17,202 bases of DNA, from positions 1 to 17,202 of the forward strand of contig JAIRRK010000095.1 of the NCBI GenBank assembly GCA_031256015.1, read 5' to 3'. Made by a program: the position numbers and the translations under genes. Below, piece by piece: positions 1 through 5,768 of the stretch (position 1 is the first letter of the stretch; every line of letters begins with the position of its first letter). Source of the stretch: Dysgonamonadaceae bacterium. Lineage in GTDB: Bacteria > Bacteroidota > Bacteroidia > Bacteroidales > Azobacteroidaceae. The notes beneath the pieces are model-generated. The model was not told where the DNA came from and ran no database searches. It saw only the letters and a program-made list of their open reading frames with translations.

Positions 1-310
1 AATAATATGATTGAGTAATCTTTGCTTCCGGGCGTGCCATATAACTTGTAGCGCGTGCCACACAACTTGTAGCGCATGCCACACAACTTGTAGCGCATGC
101 CATATAACTTGTAGCGCATGCCATATAACTTGCGGAGCCTGCCGAAAAATTTTCGGGCATGCCGCGTAACGTTACGCGAAAGTCTATATAATGTGTGTGT
201 TTATATATAATGTGTGTATTTAAGAAAATATCCGAAACCACCAAATTTCCGGGAGAAAAAATGAAAGAAAAGTCAATCTTTTTTTTATTTATTTCGTTTG
301 GGATATTCAT
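1..310 (-). CDS. Repeat-tailed small-ORF family member (copy 1), 3' end outside the window
   Basis: From an ATG at 310 the minus strand stays open for 103 codons to the window edge, so the C-terminus is missing. I do not recognise the family. Codons 1-30 align without gaps to the ORF at 16519-16671: both have KKK at 9-11, FSFIF at 14-18 and VSDI at 25-28, and Ser26 is TCG here but AGC there. Residues 31-43 come from two AC-rich 14-base repeats. From about residue 63 the tail is a seven-residue repeat (SYMACAT, SCVACAT, SCVARAT, SYMARPE) encoded by a 21-bp tandem repeat. No signal peptide or obvious membrane segment is seen. A consensus promoter lies 44 bases upstream. Coding is supported by the long open frame, the repeat period divisible by three and the second copy. 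It could instead be a conserved non-coding leader. Confidence 0.5.
   Translation of the reverse strand, partial: MNIPNEINKKKIDFSFIFSPGNLVVSDIFLNTHIIYKHTHYIDFRVTLRGMPENFSAGSASYMACATSYMACATSCVACATSCVARATSYMARPEAKITQSYY
32..178. repeat. 21-bp tandem repeat array, seven units, last two degenerate and palindromic
   Basis: Five good 21-bp units start at 32, 53, 74, 95 and 116 (consensus GCRTGCCAYAYAACTTGTAGC), followed by two diverged units at 137 and about 158. The diverged units hold perfect palindromes: CCGAAAAATTTTCGG at 142-156 and CGCGTAACGTTACGCG at 163-178. On the minus strand the array lies in frame within the ORF starting at 310, each unit giving seven residues. There are no unique spacers, so it is not a CRISPR. 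Confidence 0.9.
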
Positions 311-353
311 CTTATTTTTTATCTGTTTTTATTATCCGGTTTATATCCGGGTG

Positions 354-387
354 CAAAGCTAAAAACTTTTTTTGATATTTTACCAAA
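354..387 (-). promoter_or_regulatory. Promoter of repeat-tailed ORF copy 1
   Basis: On the minus strand, TTTG (384-387), 22 bases, then TAGCTTTG (354-361) match the Bacteroidetes -33/-7 consensus. The -7 box ends 44 bases before the ATG at 310. The second cassette has the same boxes, the same 22-base spacer and the same 44-base distance to its ATG. Confidence 0.7.
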
Positions 388-425
388 AAAAGAAGAAAAA
401 GTTTATTTTTTCTCTTTTTCTCGGT

Positions 426-454
426 AAAAAGCTGCGGCTTCGCCTTGCAGCTTT
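426..454 (-). terminator. Hairpin with T-run, likely intrinsic terminator
   Basis: AAAGCTGC (428-435) pairs with GCAGCTTT (447-454), with a GGC-TTC-GCC inner stem. Read on the minus strand it is followed by five T residues (426-430). It would stop transcription from the tRNA side just before the promoter at 354-387. Confidence 0.55.
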
Positions 455-455
455 C

Positions 456-525
456 CTTCTTCTTTGTCTTGATACAAAGAAGAAGATTCATTTTTAATTC
501 TTTCCGCATCAAGAAAAGGAAGAAG
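456..525. repeat. Short (internally deleted) inverted-repeat element, copy 1
   Basis: It begins with a perfect 12-bp hairpin, CTTCTTCTTTGT-CTTGAT-ACAAAGAAGAAG (456-485), and ends with ATCAAGAAAAGGAAGAAG (508-525), which is an imperfect inverted copy of the left end. The inner sequence TTTTTAATTC...TTTCCGCATC matches the right end of the 283-bp element at 16815-17097. This copy therefore looks like an internally deleted version. Similar CTTGATACAAAGAAG sequences are, from memory, common dispersed repeats in Bacteroidetes. Confidence 0.65.
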
Positions 526-628
526 AATAAACCTGCCATTAAAAATAAAAAAAGAAAGGTTGAAAGTACGGCTTCGGAGGCAAGGGGAGTTGCCGGGTAA
601 TCGAAGTTTTTCGGAGTTTCTGATTGGG
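526..628. other. Intergenic stretch, nothing recognised
   Basis: A-rich then mixed sequence between the inverted-repeat element and the 3' end of the tRNA. I see no gene, promoter or clear hairpin with a T-run downstream of the tRNA here. Confidence 0.5.
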
Positions 629-702
629 TAGCGGGAACGAGAATTGAACTCGTGACCTCCGGGTTATGAATCCGACGCTCTAACCAACTGAGCTATCCCG
701 CC
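629..702 (-). tRNA. tRNA-Met (CAU), elongator type
   Basis: The 74-nt minus-strand sequence folds as a cloverleaf. The acceptor arm GGCGGGA pairs with TCCCGCT (first pair G-U); the D-arm has GCTC/GAGC; the anticodon loop TTCATAA has CAU at + positions 666-668; the T-arm is ACGAG-TTCAATT-CTCGT. The discriminator base is A. CCA is not encoded (CCC follows), as usual in Bacteroidetes. The 5' end does not look like initiator tRNA, and the body differs from the tRNA-Ile2 that also carries CAU, so elongator Met is preferred. The pair closing the anticodon loop appears to be A-C. Confidence 0.93.
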
Positions 703-715
703 AATAATTGTGGGG

Positions 716-747
716 CAAAAGTAAGATAATATTTTGTATTTGCCAAA
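716..747 (-). promoter_or_regulatory. Promoter of tRNA-Met
   Basis: On the minus strand, TTTG (744-747), 20 bases, then TACTTTTG (716-723) match the Bacteroidetes consensus and end 13 bases before the first base of the mature tRNA. Confidence 0.75.
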
Positions 748-846
748 AAACACTCGGGTTTTTTTTGCGCGAGGAACTTCTCCTCCTCATTTGGTTTCGG
801 ACGAGCGAGTGCGGCCCGGACACCGAAATAATCGTATCGGCCGGGC

Positions 847-884
847 AAAAAAACAGGGTCGGCGAATATTCACCGGCCCTGTTT
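847..884 (-). terminator. Intrinsic terminator of the 969-aa / 85-aa gene pair
   Basis: AAACAGGG (851-858) pairs with CCCTGTTT (877-884), with further pairing of GTCGGCGAA with TTCACCGGC (one mismatch). On the minus strand the stem is followed by seven T residues (847-853). It lies about 30 bases beyond the stop of the 85-residue protein. A second dyad, GCCCGG (814-819) with CCGGGC (841-846), lies just beyond it. The rest of 703-912 holds only the tRNA promoter and an A/T-only hairpin at 745-764. Confidence 0.85.
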
Positions 885-912
885 ACTACCTATACTATTA
901 ATCCAATAAAAT

Positions 913-1170
913 TTAAGTTCTTTTTCTTCTTTTATTCGGGATGAAGGCTCCGTAGGCAACGGCCAAACCTAAAACAAATACCCAAGCCGGATTGCCTGCC
1001 GGTATTCCCGGTGTGTCTCCTTCGTTGTCGCCTCCTGCATTCCCCGCACCCCTTGTCATCGGGCTTTCTTTCGTCCAGTTTTCCGTTCGGTCCTGCATGC
1101 TGCTCTTCTGCGCAAATACCGTACTGCTTAACAGCAGTATGCTCGACATTAATACAATTAACTTTTTCAT
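913..1170 (-). CDS. Small secreted protein with C-terminal membrane anchor (85 aa), hypothetical
   Basis: I do not recognise a named family. Residues 1-20 form a signal peptide with likely cleavage after VFA-Q. Residues 21-58 are polar, with Gly/Asn/Asp-rich sequence. They are followed by PAGNPAWVFVLGLAVAYGAF, a hydrophobic segment at about 57-76, and a basic tail, NKRRKRT. This signal-linker-TM-basic layout resembles the small sorting-tail proteins often found in Bacteroidetes, but no exosortase or similar enzyme is visible here. The gene starts 27 bases after the stop of the 969-aa gene on the same strand and is followed by a strong terminator, so the two are probably one transcript. The two share a GNP[AT]W motif (GNPAW here, residues 59-63; GNPTW in the large protein), which may be chance. 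Confidence 0.75.
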   Translation of the reverse strand: MKKLIVLMSSILLLSSTVFAQKSSMQDRTENWTKESPMTRGAGNAGGDNEGDTPGIPAGNPAWVFVLGLAVAYGAFIPNKRRKRT

Positions 1171-1197
1171 ATTCTTCGTGTTTTTATTGATTCCGCT

Positions 1198-4107
1198 TCA
1201 CTTGATTGTTTTTACTGTTTTCTTGGTTACTTCCTTGCCCGATTTCAGGATTTGTTTAACAATGTAAACACCCGATTCTTCCGGTTCGTTGATTCGAATA
1301 CCTTGCAGGTTGTAGTATTGTGTCGATACAACATCGCTTATTTCGAAATCGTTCAATCCGGTCATACCGTCTCCGTTATCGACAGAAGACTTCAAGGCAC
1401 CCGGATTGGTTGTCGATACGGCGATAAATGATTCGAACGGTTTCACGGAAGCAGTTCCTTTGATGCGGTTAAAATTATTATTATCCGCATTATAAGTATA
1501 ATAATATACATTGGCGGGGCTGCCGTCTGTCAGTTGATAAGTTGACAGTGTCGGATTGGCCGTTAACTTATACTTGCCGTTACTCGCACCAATGTTTCCT
1601 TTACTGATGGCTTTGCCGGTTTGCGAGACATAAGTAACGGGGTGACCGACAAAATAACTCGGATATTTGGCGATATAACCGATTCCTTTAGACAACGCAC
1701 CGGTTCCTTCGGAAGTGAATGATACCGTTGTTTCGTTGAGCGACCGCAACCAGAAATCATAATCACCGGCATTATCTACCGGCGTTACCAACTTCGGATT
1801 TGTCGGGTAGTCGTAAGTCTTATCGGCGGTAAAGCAGTAAACGCCGTCCGGTTCGAACGGGAATCCGATGGGATACCAACGAATTTGCCCCTTGTTATCC
1901 TTTTCGATTTTCTTTTCCGCCTTAACCGTTCCGGTTACGGTTAACGTATGAGTATTGAGTTCAATTTCCGCTCCGTCGTTCATAACCAGGTTGAGAATCG
2001 CAGCATTGCCCGATAAAGCGGGTTTCACGGCAACGTTCGGGATGGTCGCACCGGACGAAGCCCCGGGAACACCGTTTGTCCAGTTAGCGTTGTTAGTCCA
2101 CTCCGAATCGGCGGCTCCTGTCCATTCGGTATCGACGGCGTTGAACCACATGGCATTTCCTCCGTCACCTGTATTTGCGTAATCACCGTAAAACGTGAAA
2201 GTCTTATCGGGAGAATTTCTTTTATTGACATGCCCGGCTTTTTCACGGCAATACAGTTGCAGATTGCCGTCGTTATTCTTTGTGAAATTAAAATAAAGCT
2301 GAGTCGATGCAGTAGGCGTTACGGCCGACAGGTTTCCGCCGTTCTCGCCCAATTCTCGTCCGGAAGCATTAACAATGCGATACAAATCGGGAATGTCGGT
2401 ATCCGCTATTTTCCATTTCTGAGCGGGGTCTCCGGTAAACGAAGTACCGGTTTCAATGTTTTGATTCGCACCCATGTCCTGCATGTAATTCGAAGCATCC
2501 CTATTGTATTGAATATAATACCAATAGTCTTTGTTTCGGGTACTTATATTTGTCGTTAAAACCAACAAAGGTATTGTTTTCGTTGTACTTCCTGCGGTAA
2601 CGGTTAAAGTACCTGTTTCCTTTTCCGCTGCATTAGCGGCAGATACGATTAAAGTTCCTCCGGTTCGGTTGTTCCATTTTCCGGCTTTGGGTTGAACGGA
2701 GAACGCTCCGGAAGTCGAAAAGGAAATATCGTCGTTCAAATTACGTCCTATCACGGAGATTTCCCTTACTCTTCGGCTCTTTTGAAAGTATAAAGTACTG
2801 TAAGTTGAACCTGAGCGAACGGATAACCCTCCGACAGTGGGATTTGCAACGGGAGTAAACCGGATTTTGTTTCCTCCGTCATTTATCGCATATTGTGTAA
2901 CGGAACTGCCTCCCTGGTCGTTCAGATACCGATATCCGTTGGCGGCGTTTTTATCCTTATTGTATATTTGGAAATCATTCTGCCCCTGATAAAGCGAGAG
3001 TGAGTAATTGTTTGAGAATCCGGTGTTTTGGCTTGCTCTTGTTTTGTCGGCGAAAATACCCGTTTCATTCCCGAAATAGCTGACCATTTTAAAGTTATCG
3101 GGAGTACCTACCAACTTCCAGAGTTGTTGAGCCGTCGGGCTACCGGCCGTATAAGCCGTTTGAGTAAGTTCATCATAATCGCCGTTTTCCTGAATGGCTT
3201 TCCCGGCTTGGCGGTCAAATTGTATAACGTACCAATACTCGTTATTGGCATTGCTCATTTTCGGAGCGGCGACGCCTGTTCCTGTCAGATTCACGGTTTG
3301 GCTGTTACTTCCGGCCGTAATCACAAGCGAGGAGTTATAATCTTTGGCTTCCGTCGGATTAAACACGACTTCAATTTCAACGATGTCTTTATCGACGGAT
3401 TGACTTTTTATGGTAAACCCCTCCGGTTGATTGAAAGTGATTGTCTCTGTTACGGTCTTAAGTTTTATAACCGCCAGATACTCGGAGTAGAATCCGCCTT
3501 GAGCCTGTTTTCCGAAAGATAGGGAGGCGGTGTTCAAAGGGATGACGGTTAGCGGAGCAGTGAATCCGACAAACCGGAAAACCGAATTGGCGTCATTCGT
3601 ATCGTTGTATCCCATAACAGGATAATCCCGGTTTCCCCAATTATTGGTTAAATGGAGAGGGAGATTCATGCTTCCGGAAACAGATTGAATGTTATAATAC
3701 CCGGTGTGGGCATTATTGGCCGTAATTGTCCATACCACATCGGGAGTTGCGGAAAGGACTGTCGCATCAAGCTTTTCGGTATTTTGTCCGTTTTCGATTC
3801 CTGCTTTCAAATCCATTTGTTTACCGTTGTACCCTTTACTGACAATAGTATAGTTCCCTCCGCTTTCTTCGAAGCGCCATAATTGGTTATCGACGTTTCG
3901 GGGATTCATGGCTTTCCCTTTGACACGTTCCGTTCCTTTCTCATCTGTTTCAGCCGTAAAGACCCTGTCTTCACGGTTGTCACCGGACCCTTTTACTTGA
4001 ATATAATACCATGTAGGATTTCCCGCCGTACCGGTTGTCGGCATTTGTGCATTCGTATATCCCAAAGACAGGATAAGACTCATTAAGAATAAGCAAATCT
4101 TTCTCAT
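1198..4107 (-). CDS. Large secreted surface protein with three WYxIQ modules and a T9SS-like C-terminal domain (969 aa)
   Basis: Probably exported and attached to or released from the cell surface; substrate unknown. Signal peptide 1-20 (TNA-Q). Three related modules begin with WYYIQ (33), WYVIQ (292) and WYYIQ (529). Each is about 130-150 residues with paired QxWK/QLWRF motifs, as in ricin-type beta-trefoils. They are separated by Ig-like segments at about 185-280 (choice-of-anchor style, ending TVNLTGTGV) and 425-516. At 661-682 is a W-T-G..W...NW..G.P segment typical of Bacteroidetes surface proteins, followed by a beta-rich region to about 905. The C-terminus (931-969, YYNLQGIRI...GVYIVK) resembles type A sorting domains of the type IX secretion system. 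The start is supported by the signal peptide and an upstream promoter. The exact ligand or enzyme activity cannot be read from the sequence. Confidence 0.85.
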   Translation of the reverse strand: MRKICLFLMSLILSLGYTNAQMPTTGTAGNPTWYYIQVKGSGDNREDRVFTAETDEKGTERVKGKAMNPRNVDNQLWRFEESGGNYTIVSKGYNGKQMDLKAGIENGQNTEKLDATVLSATPDVVWTITANNAHTGYYNIQSVSGSMNLPLHLTNNWGNRDYPVMGYNDTNDANSVFRFVGFTAPLTVIPLNTASLSFGKQAQGGFYSEYLAVIKLKTVTETITFNQPEGFTIKSQSVDKDIVEIEVVFNPTEAKDYNSSLVITAGSNSQTVNLTGTGVAAPKMSNANNEYWYVIQFDRQAGKAIQENGDYDELTQTAYTAGSPTAQQLWKLVGTPDNFKMVSYFGNETGIFADKTRASQNTGFSNNYSLSLYQGQNDFQIYNKDKNAANGYRYLNDQGGSSVTQYAINDGGNKIRFTPVANPTVGGLSVRSGSTYSTLYFQKSRRVREISVIGRNLNDDISFSTSGAFSVQPKAGKWNNRTGGTLIVSAANAAEKETGTLTVTAGSTTKTIPLLVLTTNISTRNKDYWYYIQYNRDASNYMQDMGANQNIETGTSFTGDPAQKWKIADTDIPDLYRIVNASGRELGENGGNLSAVTPTASTQLYFNFTKNNDGNLQLYCREKAGHVNKRNSPDKTFTFYGDYANTGDGGNAMWFNAVDTEWTGAADSEWTNNANWTNGVPGASSGATIPNVAVKPALSGNAAILNLVMNDGAEIELNTHTLTVTGTVKAEKKIEKDNKGQIRWYPIGFPFEPDGVYCFTADKTYDYPTNPKLVTPVDNAGDYDFWLRSLNETTVSFTSEGTGALSKGIGYIAKYPSYFVGHPVTYVSQTGKAISKGNIGASNGKYKLTANPTLSTYQLTDGSPANVYYYTYNADNNNFNRIKGTASVKPFESFIAVSTTNPGALKSSVDNGDGMTGLNDFEISDVVSTQYYNLQGIRINEPEESGVYIVKQILKSGKEVTKKTVKTIK

Positions 4108-4164
4108 AAGAAGTAATAAATTTTAATATGTTCGTAAATTTGAGATGTGTGTGTGTATAATCGA

Positions 4165-4194
4165 CAAAAGTAAATAAAAAACGGATAAATCAAA
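4165..4194 (-). promoter_or_regulatory. Promoter of the 969-aa secreted protein gene
   Basis: On the minus strand, TTTG (4191-4194), 18 bases, then TACTTTTG (4165-4172). The spacer is one or two bases shorter than usual. The leader to the ATG at 4107 is about 50 bases. Confidence 0.6.
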
Positions 4195-4313
4195 ATAAAA
4201 AGCAGAAAAAACATCGAGGACGACATAGTTAAAAACAGAAATAGGGAGGCACATGGATTCATTGTCAGCCTGTCATCGCATTTACGTCACGATGTAATTA
4301 ATGAATAAAATTG

Positions 4314-4321
4314 TATCTTTG
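4314..4321 (+). promoter_or_regulatory. -7 box for cls
   Basis: TATCTTTG matches the Bacteroidetes -7 box TAnnTTTG and lies 20 bases before the cls ATG. No good TTTG -33 box is seen at the expected distance. It is divergent from the promoter at 4165-4194. Confidence 0.5.
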
Positions 4322-4341
4322 TGCTTGTTAATAACTAAAAA

Positions 4342-5757
4342 ATGGACAAATCGTTATTACATTCTGTTTTTTATATTATCTATTTCGTACTTGTTGTAGG
4401 TACGATATTGATTGTTCTCACGGAAAACCGAAACCCGATCAAAACGGTTTCGTGGTTACTCATATTGTTGTTTGTCCCCCTCTTCGGATTGTTTTTTTAC
4501 TATATTTTCGGTCAGGATAACCGAAAACAAAAACTGGTAAACAAACGATACTACGACAGAATTAAAAGTCTTCCTTTCAACGATTTGTTAAGAGACGACC
4601 AGCTTCAGGTGTTACCCGACTACTTTAATTTGGTTAATCTGCTGAAAAGCAATAATCAGTCTCCCCTTCTGCTCGGCAGTAAGGTGGAAATCATTACGAG
4701 AGGAAAAAGAATGTTCGAGGCTTTATTGGAAGACATGGAAAATGCGAAAGACCATATCCACATGGAGTTTTTCATTTTCAAGAATGACGAAACCGGGCAA
4801 CTGATTAAACAAATGTTGATGAAAAAGGCTTCGGAAGGAGTAAATGTTCGGTTCATATACGACAATGTGGCTAACTGGCGCGTTCCCCGTAAATTTTATT
4901 ACGAAATGACAACCTGCGGCGTACAGGTATCGTCGTTGATGGAAACTCGGTATCCTCTTTTTCAGAGCAGTAAAATCAATTACCGGAATCACCGGAAAGT
5001 GGTCGTTATCGACGGAACCATCGGCTATATAGGCGGAATGAATGTGGCAAACGCGTATGCCGTCAATACGCATTGGCACGACCGCCACCTGCGAATAGAA
5101 GGAATGGGCGTGCACGGCCTTCAAGCCGGCTTCATGATTGACTGGTATTCGTCCGGTAAATACTGGGAAAATACCCGGCACTATTTTAAGTCGGTTCCGG
5201 TTTATACCAAGAATTTAATGCAAATAGTAACCGGAGGCCCTTATTCGGAGTATTCCAATTTATTGCAGGCAACCATCAGTATCGTATTGAGCGCAAAGAA
5301 ATATATTTATCTGCAAACGCCTTACTTTTTACCTACGAACTCTCTTTTTGAGGCCATTCAGATTGCCTGTCTCAGCGGGGTGGATGTACGATTAATGGTT
5401 TCCCGTCGGTCCGATTCTCCTTACATCGATCCGGCTTCTCGTTCTTATTATGAGGATTTACTGAAGGCCGGCTTGAAAATCTATGAAAACAGAGACAAGT
5501 TTATTCATGCCAAAACCATTGTGGCCGATGATTATGTTTCCGTCATCGGTTCATGTAACCTGGATTTCAGAAGCATGGAAACCAATTTCGAAATCAATTG
5601 TTATATGTACGACAGCGATGTGGCCATTGAAAACAAGAATATCTTTCTTGAAGATATGGAAAACTGCGATGAGGTTATTTACTCACAGTGGATTAACCGA
5701 AGCAAATGGAAGCGATTACTCGAATCGATTGTTCGCCTTTTCGCGCCGTTAATGTGA
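4342..5757 (+). CDS. cls: Cardiolipin synthase, phospholipase D family
   Basis: Joins two phosphatidylglycerol molecules to make cardiolipin and glycerol at the inner membrane. The 471-residue length is normal for bacterial ClsA-type enzymes. Two N-terminal membrane segments lie at about 9-28 and 36-56. They are followed by two phospholipase D domains, each with an HxKxxxxD motif: H217-K219-D224 (within HRKVVVIDG) and H389-K391-D396 (within HAKTIVADD). Each motif is followed by the expected Gly/Ser-Asn segment (IGGMNVA, IGSCNLDFRS). The ATG at 4342 fits the membrane segment and lies 20 bases after a -7 box. The gene converges on tamL with only 11 bases between the stops and no clear terminator. 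Its role in envelope lipid supply fits the neighbouring outer-membrane assembly genes, but they are not one operon. Confidence 0.95.
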   Translation: MDKSLLHSVFYIIYFVLVVGTILIVLTENRNPIKTVSWLLILLFVPLFGLFFYYIFGQDNRKQKLVNKRYYDRIKSLPFNDLLRDDQLQVLPDYFNLVNLLKSNNQSPLLLGSKVEIITRGKRMFEALLEDMENAKDHIHMEFFIFKNDETGQLIKQMLMKKASEGVNVRFIYDNVANWRVPRKFYYEMTTCGVQVSSLMETRYPLFQSSKINYRNHRKVVVIDGTIGYIGGMNVANAYAVNTHWHDRHLRIEGMGVHGLQAGFMIDWYSSGKYWENTRHYFKSVPVYTKNLMQIVTGGPYSEYSNLLQATISIVLSAKKYIYLQTPYFLPTNSLFEAIQIACLSGVDVRLMVSRRSDSPYIDPASRSYYEDLLKAGLKIYENRDKFIHAKTIVADDYVSVIGSCNLDFRSMETNFEINCYMYDSDVAIENKNIFLEDMENCDEVIYSQWINRSKWKRLLESIVRLFAPLM

Positions 5758-5768
5758 TGAAAGCGGGT

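Noticed and set aside
32..178. CRISPR array
   Set aside because: Units are directly adjacent with no unique spacers, and no cas gene is present.
312..539. 75-residue minus-strand ORF rich in Lys/Phe
   Set aside because: It overlaps the hairpin, the promoter boxes and the inverted-repeat element and has low-complexity A/T-driven composition. The matching region of the other cassette is not open in the same way.
745..764. AAAAAAC/GTTTTTT hairpin with T-run as a plus-strand terminator
   Set aside because: The stem is almost only A-T pairs, overlaps the tRNA promoter, and no plus-strand gene precedes it.
3028..3522. 164-residue plus-strand ORF inside the 969-residue gene
   Set aside because: Antisense to a clear secreted-protein gene; no domain or promoter.
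4723..5181. 152-residue minus-strand ORF within cls
   Set aside because: Antisense shadow of the phospholipase D domains, with no independent support.
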